DNA of 64,000 nucleotides from Rachycentron canadum (lineage: Eukaryota > Chordata > Actinopteri > Carangiformes > Rachycentridae), in the NCBI GenBank assembly GCA_038496675.1, contig CM076661.1, forward strand, positions 11,192,745-11,256,744, written 5' to 3'. The translations under genes were made by a program, and so were the position numbers. Shown here piece by piece: positions 1 through 11,759 of the stretch; the stretch's first letter is position 1; every line of letters starts with the position of its first letter. The notes beneath the pieces were generated by a model. The model worked only from the letters and a program-made list of their open reading frames with translations, was not told the DNA's origin and did no database searches.

Positions 1-22
1 ATATATATATATACGTGTATAC

Positions 23-53
<31 letters not shown>

Positions 54-54
54 A
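1..54. repeat. AT/ATAC microsatellite
   Basis: Alternating AT with interspersed AC and GT steps fills the left edge of the window, so the repeat may continue outside it. Seen directly. Confidence 0.95.
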
Positions 55-139
55 TTAATTCCTTAATGTATAAGGAAGCATTAGTGAAGAGCATTTCTCT
101 ATGTTGTATCTAAATAAATCTCAGTAGACACAAACAGGC

Positions 140-156
140 AAAAAAAAAAAAAAAAA
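140..156. repeat. poly-A run (17)
   Basis: An uninterrupted run of A. No recognisable retroelement body lies upstream, so it is called only as a homopolymer. Confidence 0.9.
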
Positions 157-250
157 GCTTGCTCTGTAACATAAATGGATATTTGCTCAGTGGGAAAAAG
201 AAATAAAGATTCATAGGAAATCTACCTCCCTCTCCCTCTCTTCAGCTCTT

Positions 251-310
251 CCCCTCTCTCTCTCTCTCTCTACCCCCCCCCCCCACACACACACACAAAC
301 ACACACACAC
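251..310. repeat. Compound (CT)n-C12-(CA)n microsatellite
   Basis: A CT tract, then a run of about 12 C, then CA repeats with one AAC interruption. The whole block is pyrimidine-rich upstream of the CA part. Confidence 0.95.
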
Positions 311-1104
311 TCCAAAGACAGGAAAATTGCCCCAGTCTGCCCTCCTCAGGTGAATGGGGTTCAGGGTTTCTATCACTGCACCAAGCAGACTAGGTCAGAA
401 ACAGAGACACGCACACACGACACCACTAGGTCAATACAGGCTTTACCCCTTGACTAGATTAAGGGTATTTGGGTTGTTTGTGCATTTGTGATGATAATAA
501 CGCCACATGGGGTTGCTTCTCATTTTATTGAACTGATCAACACCCTGGCTGGATTTGCCAGGTTTTTATGTCTGTATTTATTCATTTAGTTTAGTTTGAG
601 TTTCAGGAAAGATTTAAAAAACTAGAGTGTAACTTCTGGTGTAAAGAAAATTAACACCACAATCACACACTCAGCTGGAAATCATGATTTGCATGGATCT
701 GCCACAGGAGTCATTTGCTTAAAAAAAAAAAAACACTGAATAATAAGAAGCATGTTTCTGCAATTATAGTACTGAGATGAACAAGTCCTTCCATTTAAAT
801 TTACTCCCCCTTCTATTACCTTGCATATTTTATTTTCCATATCATTTTGAGATATAATTCTGTTTTTTTTTTCCTCTTCTTCCATTTCTTGCAGACAATG
901 CTTGTGATGGATACTCCTCATAACTGTCTCTGCAGGCATGATGTCACCGAGCTGCCTTAGTTAATCTCTCTCCTCCCAGACAGCATATTCACAGCCTTGG
1001 GGCTAGACCCTGCTCCTACATCTATCTGAAGCCAGCACATGCACTGTTGCTCTCCAATAACTCCACTCAATTGCCCATCATTCCTCCTCCTCCTCTGCCA
1101 ACCA
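311..1104. other. Non-genic, nothing distinctive
   Basis: AT-rich DNA with short A and T runs near 721-733 and 864-873. Neither strand shows a frame with protein-like composition. I see no gene or known repeat here. Confidence 0.6.
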
Positions 1105-1152
1105 CTCCCCACCCCACCACCCCCCACACACACTCACACACACACACACACC
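1105..1152. repeat. C-rich/(CA)n microsatellite
   Basis: C-rich lead followed by CA repeats with one TCA interruption. Frames crossing it give artificial His-Thr runs. Confidence 0.95.
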
Positions 1153-1179
1153 TTTCAGAGTACCTCCGTCCACTGCTGC

Positions 1180-1275
1180 ATTTTTATTCTGTTATTAATC
1201 TGTGGACGTGTCTGCCAAATAATTAACCTGGCCGAGTTATTTATTCCCTGGGTGATATTTCCCCACCTGTGTTTG
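1180..1275. promoter_or_regulatory. Candidate conserved non-coding element
   Basis: A repeat-free patch with several homeodomain-type words in close order (GTTATTAATC, AAATAATTAACC, GAGTTATTTATT) between two microsatellites. No reading frame is protein-like. Regulatory function is inferred from composition only. Confidence 0.3.
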
Positions 1276-1335
1276 GGAGGCAGAGGGGAGGACAATGCCA
1301 TTGAAATGTCCTCTTGCCACTGATGGAGACCAAGG

Positions 1336-1358
1336 AGTGTGTGTTTGTGTGTGTGTAT
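1336..1358. repeat. Short (GT)n
   Basis: GT repeat with one GTTT interruption. Confidence 0.85.
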
Positions 1359-1595
1359 TGGGGGGTTTAGTTGAAAAGGTTTGGGGCCTTGCCTCAACCA
1401 TGTGCAGGCGGGGTACATGCGATTCATGTGGGGGTATTACAAATGCACCAGTAACCTTTCAGTTAATGAAAAAGAGGAGGTGCTAATAAAAAAGAATAAG
1501 CTATAGAGGGACCCTTATGAGGGGACGCGTGTTCTCGGGCGTAATTCCCAGTGCATTTCCTTTGGCAATCACATACAGTACACACAAACTGTATG

Positions 1596-1632
1596 CACAG
1601 GCACACACAGAAAAACACACCCACACACACCA
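1596..1632. repeat. Degenerate (CA)n
   Basis: Interrupted CA repeats. The overlapping open frames on both strands are by-products of this composition. Confidence 0.85.
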
Positions 1633-2306
1633 ACTGCTCACATGCCCCATACAGACATGCAGATATGCTAACACAGATGTAGTCATACACATAAATAGAA
1701 ACACACCTTCACTTGCTCATATATTGTGCAGCCAAACCTCGCATCTCGCTGGGTGTGATTATATCCAGGAGCGAGGTAATGTGTTGCGCCCGAGGTGGGA
1801 GGTGGTAGATGGAGGAGACATGAGTGCTTTGGCCTTGAATTTCACCCAGGACTGCCTCCCCATCTCCCTGTGCCCATTTCTCACTCTTAGGGGAGAGTGC
1901 GCTGTGGGCTGCTGGAAATGTGGGGCCATGGCACAGTGAGCCGAGTGTTTAGGGACCACCTCGTTTCACTGAAATGCTCTCCAGACTCTTCGAGCCCGTA
2001 ACAAATATCCAGGGTGGAGGCAGTCTCGTTCTCTCTGACGTTTGACAAGTCAGAAAATGTGTCTAGTGGTGAAAGCTTGAGTGGGCACGAATACAGTCAA
2101 ACACAACATCAACACATATTTTTTCATTTTTGATTTTCTCAAAGTCGAAGAAGTATATTTCCTATAAAATGTAGCAAAAGTTTCAAGTGAATTTCAGAGG
2201 AAACTTCAGAATAAAATGCCAATGAGCATGTCAATAACTTTTCAGAGGACTCGACGAGATTACACAATTATCTAAGCAGTAGTTAATGCCAGTTAGTACT
2301 TGTTTT
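1633..2306. other. Non-genic; one regulatory-looking stretch
   Basis: Mixed-composition DNA. The part from about 1940 to 2045 is CpG-containing and free of simple repeats, but I recognise no motif set. The rest is AT-rich and featureless. Confidence 0.5.
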
Positions 2307-2322
2307 ACATATATATATACAT

Positions 2323-2353
<31 letters not shown>

Positions 2354-2363
2354 TATATAATAT
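2307..2363. repeat. Compound (AT)n/(CATA)n/(CA)n microsatellite
   Basis: ATAT steps pass into CATA and then a CA tract, ending in ATATAT. Confidence 0.95.
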
Positions 2364-2529
2364 TTTTTAGCTTTTTTCCTCTCAGACTTGAATGTCTCCA
2401 CTCAGGCTTTCAAACTATATATAAACTAAATATAAATGTGCTTTAAAACAGGTGGTTGTCTAGTAGAAAAATCTCCCATTACCAGCTGCAACAGCATGGC
2501 TGGTATTGTTTTCACCTTGTGAGTCATTC

Positions 2530-2556
2530 TGTGTGTGTATGTGTGTGTGTGTGTGT
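2530..2556. repeat. (GT)n microsatellite
   Basis: GT repeat with a single GTAT interruption. Confidence 0.95.
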
Positions 2557-3094
2557 CATCATGGCAAACCACAGTTTGAGGCAGTTTTGAGCACTGTGTT
2601 TATGTGTCTGTCTGTGGGCAGATTTTGTCACTGCAACAGCATCAAAATTGCACGAGATACATCCATGAAAGTTTACAGGTGTGTAGTTGAGCTCAAAATG
2701 AAGACAAGTTAGAGGATAGTGACGCTCTTGCCTGAAAGTAATGGAGTAATAAAGCACTAATGACTACTGAGTACTCATCGGTCATAACACCAACATGTTG
2801 ACAGGCGTACCGGCTGGTGTGATGCCATCTCAAGATGGTCTCTAGTTTCATTGTGCTCAAAACCTATCTACTCTAAATCTCTATCTTATCCCCAACAATG
2901 AATATGACCCTCACTTGCCAAGGAGCATGCGATTGCTTCAGAGCTAACTCTTGATACAGAATGAGGCCTTCATGTGCTATCATATGACAGCATGAAAAAC
3001 ACCCGCTGTGATGTGTTTTTTATACTCAGCCAAGTCCAGACAGGAGAAGGAAAAATAGCCAGCAAAGATTGGGCAGCTGTTGGAGCTTGTCGAC
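2557..3094. other. Non-genic, nothing distinctive
   Basis: No repeat, RNA gene or protein-like frame was recognised. Confidence 0.55.
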
Positions 3095-3210
3095 CTTGGG
3101 TGTCAGCCTAAGTGTAATTATTTTTCACGCATGCCATGTTGACCAGATATACACCGCTCGCGTTCTATTTATCAGGCCTCCTGTGGGACTTTGGTGAGGG
3201 TGCGATGAGC
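3095..3210. promoter_or_regulatory. Candidate conserved non-coding element
   Basis: A repeat-free patch with GTGTAATTATTTTTCACG followed by a CpG-containing part (CACCGCTCGCG) and TTTATCAGGCC. CpG is retained in otherwise CpG-poor DNA. Regulatory role is inference. Confidence 0.3.
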
Positions 3211-3759
3211 ATGCACGTTCACACACACCATTGCATACTTACTTACATGTATCAACTGTGACCTTATTCCTCTGGGCTGCTGTGGGTAGATAAATAAAAG
3301 AAATCATCCCTCAGTGAGAAGCTGCAGGGACATAAATTTCAGTACAGATCTGATTTGGGTTTGGTTTGATTTGAGGCTGGCATTGATTAATTCAAATTTA
3401 AAGCACTGGGAATAACTTCCATAATTCACATCAGCTGTTGGTTTGCTCTGTGCCAACTTGATCATCTCTTGCATCGCCATTCTCCTCCCTCATTGGCTGG
3501 CTGTGCAGTGACACCGTCAGTCTGTCCACTTGTCACCCTCTGTCTGTCTGTGTGTGTCAGGACGTCTGAGCCTCAGATGTCTGCTGTCTTCACGCCTGTC
3601 AAACAATATGATACAGCGTGGTATCTTATCAAATGTCTCTAAATGCCAGTCGAAGAGACAGGAGTAATATTAAAAAGAGTGCAATTAAAATGGAATGGAG
3701 CGGGTCATGTTGGGTAAGACCTTCTGATAAAAACAGCCTCAGAGCAAGCCAAGCAGTTT
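3211..3759. other. Non-genic; small homeodomain-word cluster
   Basis: Mostly plain sequence. Around 3380-3440 there is a run of ATTGATTAATTC and AATTTAAAG words that could belong to a regulatory element. Otherwise nothing recognised. Confidence 0.45.
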
Positions 3760-4215
3760 TCTCTCCCCGCCACCCCACCCCACCCCTTGCCCCCCAACCT
3801 CCTCCTAACTCCCTCCATGCCTGCACTCGCACTCTCCTCCCTCGTTCACTCTCCTGTCACCATGAACAGAGGATTGACATTCAGTCGAGGACACCCCTGG
3901 CTGGCTGTTAAAAGAAGTGGAATTAATGTGCGACTTGAAGAGAGAGTGGAGCCGAAGGGGGGGTGGTGGTGGGGGCTAGGGTAGCTGGGGTGGGGCTGGT
4001 CGGTGGTAGTGAATGACTGACACAGTTTTTGATGGAGTGCAGACATGGCTGACTCACCCTCTCTCTTTCCTCCGCCTCCTACTCTCCTCTCATTCTCTTC
4101 CTCTATGTCTATCTCTCCATCTCCACGCTCTGCCCGCTCGCCAGGGGTCATCACCCCTCCCTCCTGCCCCCCCACCCCTCCACCCTGCCTTCCTCCCATC
4201 CTCTCTGGCCTTATT
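3760..4215. repeat. C-rich and CT-rich low-complexity tracts
   Basis: Two pyrimidine-rich tracts (about 3760-3860 and 4060-4210) flank a short G-rich stretch (3955-4010). Several overlapping frames on both strands are open only because such tracts lack stop codons; their products are Pro/Ser/Leu-rich and unlike known proteins. Confidence 0.7.
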
Positions 4216-5391
4216 GTTTTACATCTCTTCATTCAGGCTTTTATGGCTGCTTCGTCCTCGTGCGGACCCATCTCACCGCCGGATGATGGGTTCCTCCCCC
4301 AGTTATCGCGGCTATTTATTATCAACGTCGATCCACATCACATTTCTCTGACTTTGGGAAGATGGTTTTCACATTGGGCTGCTTTACTGACTCGCCATAT
4401 AACAAATCCACCAAGAGGCTCGCACAAACGCATGCACACTCGTGCACAAAGTGACACAGTCAGAGGGGAAACCTCACATCACTATATTACACTGCAGATT
4501 TACTAGGTGCTAAAATGCTTCGTAGTGTTTTAATGCTTCATGGTGGAATACTTTGACAGCTTTGCCGGATACCTCTTTACTCTTGCTGTTTTTTCATTGC
4601 ATATTTGGGATTTGGTGCTAGTATCTCCATGACTTTTTATGCTGGGTCAGTGATTATTTTAATGTGAAGAGGGCTAAGCCATTCCAAACTGCCGACACAT
4701 GACTGCGTAGCTAAATTATATTTTAGGGAGAATGAGTCAGTTGGTCTTGGTGACATCACACAGATTCGTGGAGACGGAGGGAGTTTGAGGTGAACGGGCT
4801 GTGTTCAGGTCATGCTGCTGTTTGTAGTCAGCAGAGACGCTTCTATCCACGGATGCAAACTAAACAGGGTGAGCAGCATTTTCCTCGCTGCAGCAGCCTC
4901 CTCGTTTTCTCTTGGTTCCAAAAAAAGAAAAATGTGCTCATGAAAAATGTTATCAGATCATCATCTCTCTCAGCTTTCCCTCTTAGTTGCCCTCTGATAA
5001 ACTAGGGGTACTGTGAGGTGACTGGAAATCCAGAAATGGCACAATACCTCTGTGAGTCATGTAGGAGTAGGAACATGTTTTAGCACTTAACCTCCATAGT
5101 AGGAGCAGCTGTGGGGCCCAGAGGGGTTGTGTATTCAACAGAGGAAGGCCGGCTGGATGCCTAATTAACTAGGCTGGCTTGATGATACAATAGCATCTTT
5201 TGAAATGGCCAATATTTCTGGAGCAGTGGCTGAAGCTGCAGCGGTGATGAGGAAGCGAGGAGGGCAAATATCAGGGGCTTGCTCCTGAATGCATTCATAC
5301 TGTATGTGTACACACAGTATGTTTGGAGGCTGGAGGAAGACAACCCAGAGTCATTTGATCCAAAGTACTTCAGGTGTCATTTTAGACTGTG
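4216..5391. other. Non-genic; weak 5'-exon-like patch
   Basis: No gene recognised. Around 4731-4870 a TGAGTCA (AP-1-type) word is followed by GC-richer sequence ending in an ACAGG/GTGAGC splice-donor-like junction. This is weak and could be chance. Confidence 0.35.
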
Positions 5392-5423
5392 AAAAAAAAA
5401 AACAACAACAACAAAAAAAAAAA
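5392..5423. repeat. Poly-A/(CAA)n tract
   Basis: Two A runs joined by CAA repeats. Confidence 0.95.
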
Positions 5424-5696
5424 CTGCTGGTTTATTCATGTCAGTTATTACAAAGCATTTCAGCACTTGACATTTCAGCAATTTGGTTCCACTTTCACAG
5501 TAATTGTGCGAGCAAAACCTGCTCTTCCTGTTACCTGCATTGATCAGTTGGTCGCCATCCTCTTTAGTTGGAGTTCAGTCTGTACTGCACTTTGAATAAT
5601 TGCAAAATAAATCACCACAGTTCGAACAGCAAACCTTGTTTTAACAAGGGGCAAAATCAACTTGAACATTCCCACAGAGAGTTTTTATTGCCAGAG

Positions 5697-5711
5697 TTTT
5701 TTTTTTTTTTT
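5697..5711. repeat. Poly-T run (15)
   Basis: Homopolymer. No attached retroelement body recognised. Confidence 0.9.
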
Positions 5712-5917
5712 GGACAAAATAAACTTTAGTAGTTGATGTAATCAGTGAATGCAGTGGGGCTGCTGTATTTGCTGGGTTTGAGGGTGCTGAAAGGAGACGG
5801 TCCTGGAGTGGAACCCCAGGTAGGGCTCTACTCATTATGGATCAATCCCCACATCTCCTGTGTCAGGTCCTCTGCAGGCCTGATTGAAGTGTTTTCACCC
5901 AGGCTTCATGAAACTAT

Positions 5918-5960
5918 AAAAAAAAAAAAAAAAAAAAAAAAATGAAATAAATAAATAAAA
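5918..5960. repeat. Poly-A run (25) plus (ATAA)n
   Basis: Twenty-five A followed by ATAA repeats. It could be the tail of an old plus-strand retroinsertion, but the upstream sequence matches nothing I know. Confidence 0.9.
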
Positions 5961-6019
5961 CATCTTGCTGCCTCCTATTGATTTCAAAATGTCAAAACCT
6001 AAACCTTAAGAGGAGCAGA

Positions 6020-6380
6020 ACACACTCCAAAAGGCTTCAAGACAGGCTTAATGGCTGGCGAAGAAAAGCTGTTGGGAAAGTTTTTACCCAGTTTATTCTT
6101 TCTCTAATGGCTTCCCCTTTGTCTCAGTCATCAGGCTGGCTTTTCCGACGGAAGAGCTAGGTGAAGCATATCACCCTGCCATAACGAGGCAGAAACTGTC
6201 AGTTAGGATACCCACCATCCCGTCTGGTTCGTTAAGGATTAGGCTGGTTGGGGAATGTTGCGAATTAATCCTGGGCGTCAGACATCACACCAAAGCCTTG
6301 CGCTGGATTAGTATTAGCCTTTGTTTGATTCATTGTGAATTAACCGACATAATCCACCTGGTGTCAGACACAATAAAAAC
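6020..6380. promoter_or_regulatory. Candidate conserved non-coding block
   Basis: About 360 bases free of simple repeats, with recurring TTAAGGATTAGG, GAATTAATCC, GGATTAGTATTAGCC and GAATTAACCG words (bicoid/homeodomain-like GGATTA and TTAAT sites) and retained CpGs. No protein-like frame. Regulatory role is inferred. Confidence 0.35.
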
Positions 6381-6509
6381 ACACCAACTGACAGAGAAAA
6401 AGGATTAGGTTTACAGAGAAGAACAGCAGGCCTGACTGCCATCAGTCAGTTAACCTGGAACGCTCTTCAATCAAATTCTGTAAATGCTCTTATTCGTATC
6501 ATCCCGGCT

Positions 6510-7295
6510 GTGTGGTGCTGTGTGTTCATGTCAGTATATTATACATTTATACATTCATTTGTGATTATTTTTCAGTTGACTAGCTTGTTTTACTTTACCA
6601 GTATGTATACATTTTACAGAAATTTGGAAAAATTGGGCATAGCTCAGACAAGCGCTGCTCTGGCGTACAGTAACAGATTGGTTATTGGGTCTTTTCAGTC
6701 ATCCAGCCTGCGTGGCAGCAGCTGGGTTGTCATTCCCCTGGCGGAGGCTGAGAACCTGCAGTGGAGGAGCAGGAGGCAGACGTGCTGGGAGCACCTGCCG
6801 GGTTCCCTGCCTCTGTTTCTCTCCTTGCTTCCATTTCTCCACCCCTCCCTCACCGGCCCTCTCCTGAATCTGTCACTGCCTTTTCTTTCATCTGCATCTA
6901 TTTTCCCCTCCCTTGTCCTCTGTTCAGCTTCACTCCTCCGTCTCTCCGTCCCCGGTAGCATCCCTGCTCTGCCCAATCACGGGTGTGACAGTAGTAGAGC
7001 TCAGCAAACACTCCCTCAGGTGTCGGTCTACCTTACATACAGTAATGTGCCATCTCTGTATTACACAGGATGTGGTAAGAATGACACTGCTGGGCTGGCA
7101 TGTATCGCCAGAAGACATTATGTTTACACTCTTTGTTTTCACTGGAAATACACATCACCATGCCTGAAATCCCAACATGTCTGTATTGCCTTGCCTTCGA
7201 AAAAAGGCCCAAGTCGTTGTTCAAAAATGATCTGCTGCCTTTATCATAAAGATTTTGTTTGTGAAATTATTCAACAATATGGGCTTCCATGTTGA
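6510..7295 (+). other. Longest open reading frame, 261 codons, unrecognised
   Basis: An ATG-to-stop frame of 261 codons, the longest in the window. The first 35 residues are hydrophobic and aromatic, then comes a mixed part (about residues 40-95). Residues 100-150 are Leu/Ser/Pro-rich because they cross a CT-rich tract, and the C-terminal third is Cys-rich. I recognise no domain or family. There is no clear promoter, and the frame does not end near a polyadenylation signal. A run this long is unlikely in random sequence of even composition, but the CT-rich part lowers the stop frequency. It may be an exon-containing stretch, an old element remnant or chance. I do not call it a gene. Confidence 0.12.
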
Positions 7296-7300
7296 CAGAT

Positions 7301-9659
7301 TAGAAGATCTCTCTCATGTCTCTCATCTGGATGGAGCTAATTTTCATTTTTCTAAAGTGAAAAGTTTGAATGATAGTTTAAATGATCTGATCATTTGCTG
7401 TAGATTCATGTTTACATGACAGACATGATGATAACACTTTTCTGTTATGGTTTTTGGTCTACACCTGACTCAAACAGCTGATCTGTGGAGAAGTACACAC
7501 TGTTGTGCTTGTTGGCAGGAATATGGTAGCTCAATGGTTCACAATCTGTATTCCAAAGGAAAGGGCTGTTTAATGGCAGGATATCGCTGTGAAAGTATTC
7601 AAAATAAAGTGCACACATCTGATATTTGCTAAAGCACCTTTTTAACAGATGGCCTGCACATCACACAACTTCTGTGCCAGTGCATTGCACTTGGAGCACA
7701 CTGATCCAGATGTACTGCAGTAATAAGGTGACTATTGATAACTGCCTCACACAACCCACGTCAAATAACCCAAAATTAAAGGGAGAGTAAAGGTGCCAAG
7801 ATTAGCGCTCTGAATGCCAACCAACCCCATCCTTGTCCCGTGCTATAACCACGTTTCACTCCTTCCACTTTTGCTTCCAAGTGAGCGCAGTCATTATTCG
7901 CAGGACCCCAGAATTCACTCCTTAGGTGAAACTCCAAAATAGGTCAGCACAGCATTTGAACAGAGGACAAGTACAAGTCTCCGAAATCCCGGTGGATTTT
8001 GTGGAGTAATAAGTGTTTTACTTTTTCGACTCAAATCATTTTAGCAGTCAAACAGGACACTACAGATAATAGCTGAGTGAGGTCACTTCTATTTGCGGGG
8101 TCAAAGCCTGCACATGCAGTCACAGTCAGGACTTCAACCACTCAGACTGAGCCCTCTCAAAGCCCAATCACTCAACATGGAAGCTCGTAGTCTCGGCAGG
8201 ATGACTGATACTTATTGCTGGTTTCACCATCATCATGTTTAGACAACCTCAATAGATTATGCAGGATCCAGTGTTGTGTGTGCGTGCAATATGGTCATAC
8301 ATGTTGTAGACTGGAAGTAGATGCATCAGTCACAAAGGGCACATGAAGGATGACTTGCTGTCTCCCCATGTGTTCCGAATGGAGAAACTGTCATGGATTT
8401 TCTCAATTGATTACACGTCTTCACATCTAGCTCGTAATTGCATAAGAGTCAAGGCAAGCTGGGTTTCTGACCAGAACATTCAATCACTTTTCATCTATTA
8501 TGAAGCATATACTCAAAACTCAATATGGAAAGAGATGCTTTATCAAGCCTGAGGTATCATAATGATGACCATGATGAAAAATTGAGTACATCAATAACAT
8601 ACCACTTCACTATGTTTTTCAGCTTCATGCGAGCCCAATTCTTACAGTCCAGACATTTTTACCTTTTCTACATTTCACTGTCTAGACCTCTTGATCGTGG
8701 CCTCGTGTGCTCTCCTCTGTGCTAAGATTCATTGTGTAAAATATAAGAACATTTCTTTCAATGCTCCAGACTACTTGATGTCTGTAGCTTTCATACTGAT
8801 AGAAGATGAAAGGCAAATAAAATGTCTGCAAAATAGAATTATAATACCGTTCTCAGTCTGCTTCGTTATCACATAGATCATAGGGAGGCACTCATGAAAG
8901 GGCTCCGCACAAAATAAAAAGCATTTTTCCAAGCGGACCTCAGCACAAATAAGTGGAGGCACTTTGAAATGCAGAGTGGTCAGTCAATCAGTCAGTCAGT
9001 CTGTACTCCCCTCTCACAAAGTGTACCAGGGGCTAGATAATGTCAACCCCCATGTCGTTTTCTGACCCCCTCCTCTGTGCCTCATGGAGGCAGAATAAGG
9101 CAGGTTGCCAGAAGCTTTCGGGGCTGGTGGAAGAAAATGTCTCAGCGGGTCTTGTTTTATTTTCCTCAAGTAGCATTCAACACCTCCCCATCACATTCGC
9201 ACAGACAACCTCCCATTACCATACGATTCAAATCTAACATCGTCTTTCATTCATTGTAAAAGGGCACCCAGAAACATGTAATTATTTTCTCTCTCCCCTC
9301 CCTGAGATCAAAGCCCAAACAGGAGTGATTACAGAGAGTCAGGTTGTCTTTGAAGACACTCTTCGGTTCCTCTCTTTCTGTTTGCTTTCTGCATAAACAG
9401 GGTTGGGGAGACGCCACAGTGCTAACCTCTCCTCAGCAGGCACACACTTGCCGACTGGCAGGTGTGCCTCTGTTTACAAGCAGCCGCTGTTAGTGTGGTG
9501 CACTTCAACCCTGACCCATCCCGGGGTCTGTGATAGTTCTTTCTCCCCTCTCTCTCCCTCTCTCCCTGCAGCTCACTTTCTCTGTCCGCTGTCGTAAAAC
9601 AAGCAGCCGGCTCCCTGTGCTTCTTTCCTTGAACCTTTGACTGTAAAACACGGTTTTAC
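7301..9659. other. Non-genic AT-rich stretch
   Basis: About 2.3 kb with no long simple repeat, no recognised mobile element and no protein-like frame. A short imperfect inverted repeat (AGGCACAC at 9438 and GTGTGCCT at 9462) is the only structure noticed. Confidence 0.5.
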
Positions 9660-9681
9660 GTGATCTGTTTTTGGTTTGCAG

Positions 9682-9736
9682 GGTTAGACATGGCAGGAAT
9701 GAAAGATGCGCTGATTGCGATGTTTATAAAGGGAGG
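9682..9736 (+). other. Exon-like segment with start codon (weak)
   Basis: A T-rich acceptor (TTTTTGGTTTGCAG) precedes 55 bases that end at a donor-like AGG/GTGAGG. Inside, an ATG in strong Kozak context (GAC-ATG-G, 9690) opens MAGMKDALIAMFIKGG up to the donor. I recognise no protein that begins this way, and reading on without splicing hits a stop in the donor. A second strong acceptor lies at 9965. Short exon-like arrangements also arise by chance. Confidence 0.15.
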
Positions 9737-9999
9737 GTGAGGCATAAGGAGAGATTGAGAGAGGAACCATGCAGAGAATATACTCCCTTGTGTCATAGGA
9801 ACCATGCTGTACAATTTCTTTTTAATTTGGCAGTCCAAACATCATCGTTTGCCCAGCGCTTTGCCTTTTTCCAGCTGTATATTTACAGTAAATGGATGAC
9901 TGAATTACAGCGAGGAACAGAGAATCAATTCCTGTCCTCTCTCTCTTTCTCTTTGTTATTTTTAGGTGGAGAGCAAACAGTTTTCACAACTGAAAGTGA

Positions 10000-11271
10000 A
10001 CACCATCCAACATAGCTGTGCCAAGATTTCCTAAGACCTTCCAGCTGTGAGAGCTATAGTGTAACAATAATAAGACAGGGTAACAATCTCTTTATAGCCT
10101 TGGATTTACATGTGTTTACTATGGGAGCACAAGATAAAAATGATAATTATTTGAGAACAGCACGCTTTTGAGTATATCGAATAAAACTTGTAGGCTATGG
10201 ACATGTTCTTTAAAACTTTTCAGCTTATCTTGTGGTTTACCGTGTACATGATCTGAACGTTGGATACCAAAATGCAGAATAAAATCTCTGTTAAGCAAAA
10301 GTCTAGACGAACCGGCTGTCCCAGAATCTACCGACTCGCAGTAATAGATGAATTACTTAAAATGCTACGAGCGCCAGGTCTCTGCCATAAGCGCTAAAGC
10401 TCCTCAGCACAAACAAGATAACTTTTTTACCCTTCCCTACTTTCTTTTATCATTTCGTAAAAAACAAATAACGTTACAGCTCCTGCACTTAGTGGTCTTT
10501 CTTGAGTTAAACGGGGCTTTAGAGCTCAGGCATGGCCACAGTGTTGCCGAGTTAAGTTGCAGATAGTTGCCAGATATTGCAGTTTTGAAAGGAAAGGTCA
10601 CAATGAATTGAACACGCACCGCATTGTCTGATGCCATCTACCGAAATCAAAGCCCAAAGAACTTTTGTGTTACAGTCAGTTGAACATGACTATTTGTGAG
10701 GTTGTTTGCTGAACATTTTCTGGAGAGAAAGAGAAAAAAAAACAAAAAACTAAAAGTTGCTGGTTGGATCAAATTGAGGTTTGTGCCTTAGAAATCTGGC
10801 AAGAAGCCAGCTTTTGCTCTGACCTTGCTGGCAAAAAAAAAAAAAAAGGTTATTAGAGTTGTATTCCTCACAAACTGTAATGGAGCTCAGTCTACAGGCT
10901 GATGTGTGTGTCAGTGGCCCAGAGCAGCATCTGTACATGTGTGCTACACCACTGATGAACCTGAGTTTCTACACTTGTGCCTACAAGTCTTGAGGCAGCA
11001 CCGGAACTACAGAGATATTCCTCAATATTCCAAGTATTCTGTCTCTCTCTCTCTAGTGACACACACACAATCACACATACCATCTCCCCTAAGTCCACTT
11101 TACCTCTACAGGAGCACCAGCTCACATCAGCTGAGTGCAGAAAGGCCTGTCACAGGAGGACCAAGACGCTAACCATTAGCGAATTTACGTCAGCCCAAGC
11201 GCAAGGGTCAGCGCGGTCAGTCAGACCACCCAACAGCTTGGTCATCAAGGACAAAGACAAAGAGGAGGGAG
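10000..11271. other. Non-genic; possible decayed insertion 10171-10640
   Basis: Bases 10171-10640 keep more CpG (GACGAACCGG, CGACTCGCAG, GAGCGCC) than their surroundings, as a relatively young insertion or a regulatory patch might. I recognise no element or gene. A poly-A run of 15 is at 10833-10847. Confidence 0.35.
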
Positions 11272-11338
11272 AAGGAGAGAGAAAGGGGGACTGAGAAAAA
11301 AAAAAACAGAAGAAGAAGAACAGGGAGGGAGGAAAGGA
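11255..11338. repeat. Purine (GA/GGA)-rich tract
   Basis: Purine-rich run with an embedded A11 stretch and GAA repeats. Confidence 0.85.
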
Positions 11339-11759
11339 GCATGGCTATCTCCTTTCAGACAGTCCTGCTTAAATGTGCTGAGATGACACAAGCTTTTAGA
11401 TACACTGTGTGCGCTCGGGTTGAGATCCCCATGTACTGTCAGCAATTGTTCATTACTGCACATAAGCGAGTGTGTGATTTTATGCATCGGCCACTACGTT
11501 AAGGGGAAAAACAAGTGCGTGTGTGTTCTACACATCAAGGAGAAGCATTCCTCAAGTGCGTGGGTTTGTTTTGTTTTTTTTTTTCTACCTGCAGAGTGAT
11601 GACAATGTCCAGTCTGCTGCTCAGACACTGAACTAACACTGCAGGCATCACAGGCATACTTTCAGCTTCATATTTTTCAACAACCCTGCCTTGGGTTATT
11701 TGGGTCGTCATGACATGACAGAGTAATTGGTTTGCACAGATCATTCCACGTATTTGACA

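Noticed and set aside
4045..4506. 153-codon Pro/Ser-rich plus-strand frame
   Set aside because: Open because of a CT- and C-rich tract lacking stops; overlapping frames on both strands are equally open.
5918..5960. Poly-A run as the tail of a retrogene or SINE
   Set aside because: The upstream sequence shows no reading frame or pol III promoter words that would support a retroinsertion.
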